Below are positions 63,823 through 64,000 of a stretch of 64,000 nt of DNA, in pieces. The notes beneath the pieces are model-generated. The model was not told where the DNA came from. It did no database searches and saw only the letters and a program-made list of their open reading frames with translations. Positions within the stretch are counted from its first letter, which is position 1; each line of letters opens with the position of its first letter. A program made the translations under genes and the position numbers. The DNA is from Cladopsammia gracilis (taxonomy: Eukaryota > Cnidaria > Anthozoa > Scleractinia > Dendrophylliidae). The stretch spans positions 457,001 through 521,000 of the forward strand of contig JAJGOT010000259.1 of assembly GCA_022457155.1 (NCBI GenBank), given 5' to 3'.

Positions 63823-63970
63823 CTGTAAAAAAAACATACAGATAGGAGTTTGTTTGCTAGGAAGACTCAACAGACTTATTGACCAGTATCAATCCGTTAC
63901 AGTATTGAAAAGACAACATTCCGCTAGAATAACATCCAAGTCAACAACGACCTGCACTTTATGAAACAGT

Positions 63971-64000
63971 GGCTTCATAGCTCAGTTGGTAGAGCATCGC
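63971..64000 (+). tRNA. 5' half of a tRNA gene or tRNA-derived SINE, cut by window edge
   Basis: Starts GGCTTCA, followed by TAGCTCAGTTGG, an exact match to the tRNA D-arm/A-box pattern, then TAGAGCATCGC. It replaces the shared intron sequence of copies A-C exactly after GAAACAGT. The anticodon and B box are outside, so gene and SINE cannot be told apart; insertion inside an intron favours a SINE. Confidence 0.6.

Larger units (their letters stand above)
58799..64000. repeat. tandem array unit 4 (partial)
   Basis: Tracks unit 3 closely up to about 62.5 kb, then shows increasing substitutions and indels. At about 63970 it leaves the shared sequence for a tRNA-like insertion. Confidence 0.9.

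Noticed and set aside
1..64000. Bacterial-type genes, operons, promoters or Shine-Dalgarno sites
   Set aside because: Coding sequence is interrupted by spliceosomal introns throughout and no prokaryotic organisation is visible.

Overview
The window is eukaryotic and metazoan. Its one gene family is split into 14 short exons with consensus GT/AG splice sites, and the rest is dense in MITE-like elements, microsatellites and minisatellites. The family and the style of repeats fit an anthozoan cnidarian such as a stony coral. The species is an inference, not something the sequence states.

The whole window is one head-to-tail tandem array. A unit of about 19.3-19.8 kb occurs three times in full (1-19777, 19778-39481, 39482-58798) and a fourth time in part (58799-64000). 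Each unit boundary cuts the same gene, so every gene spans two numbered units. All genes are on the minus strand: copy A (1-8012, 3' end outside), copy B (15458-27721), copy C (35174-47043, complete) and copy D (54480-63822, 5' end outside). The product is a CACHD1-like protein (VWFA and cache domain-containing protein 1, a relative of the calcium-channel alpha-2/delta subunits): signal peptide, VWA_N, VWA with MIDAS, two Cache-type regions, a Cys-rich region, one C-terminal transmembrane helix and a very short tail. The 14-exon model, built from splice sites and phase, gives 1082 residues. All 14 exons of copy C and all 11 visible exons of copy D are intact. Copies A and B share a one-base deletion in exon 2, and A has a second frameshift in exon 6.

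Between genes (8013-15457 and the matching 27722-35173 and 47044-54479) I recognise no other protein gene. These spacers hold a minisatellite of about 106/90 bp, a CpG-rich segment, a piggyBac-like MITE with TTAA ends, a CpG-rich repeat of about 165 bp split by another MITE, two more MITEs, a duplicated terminal exon that has lost its acceptor AG, and a hammerhead-ribozyme-like motif. The introns hold GAT, ATGTT, AAT and poly-C tracts, several inverted-repeat elements, and in copies A and B only a 276-bp hairpin insertion with an 11-bp target duplication.

Shared differences group A with B and C with D. Copy D diverges more toward the right edge, where a tRNA-like sequence interrupts it, so that edge may be near an end of the homogenised array. 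A collapsed or duplicated assembly cannot be excluded from sequence alone.
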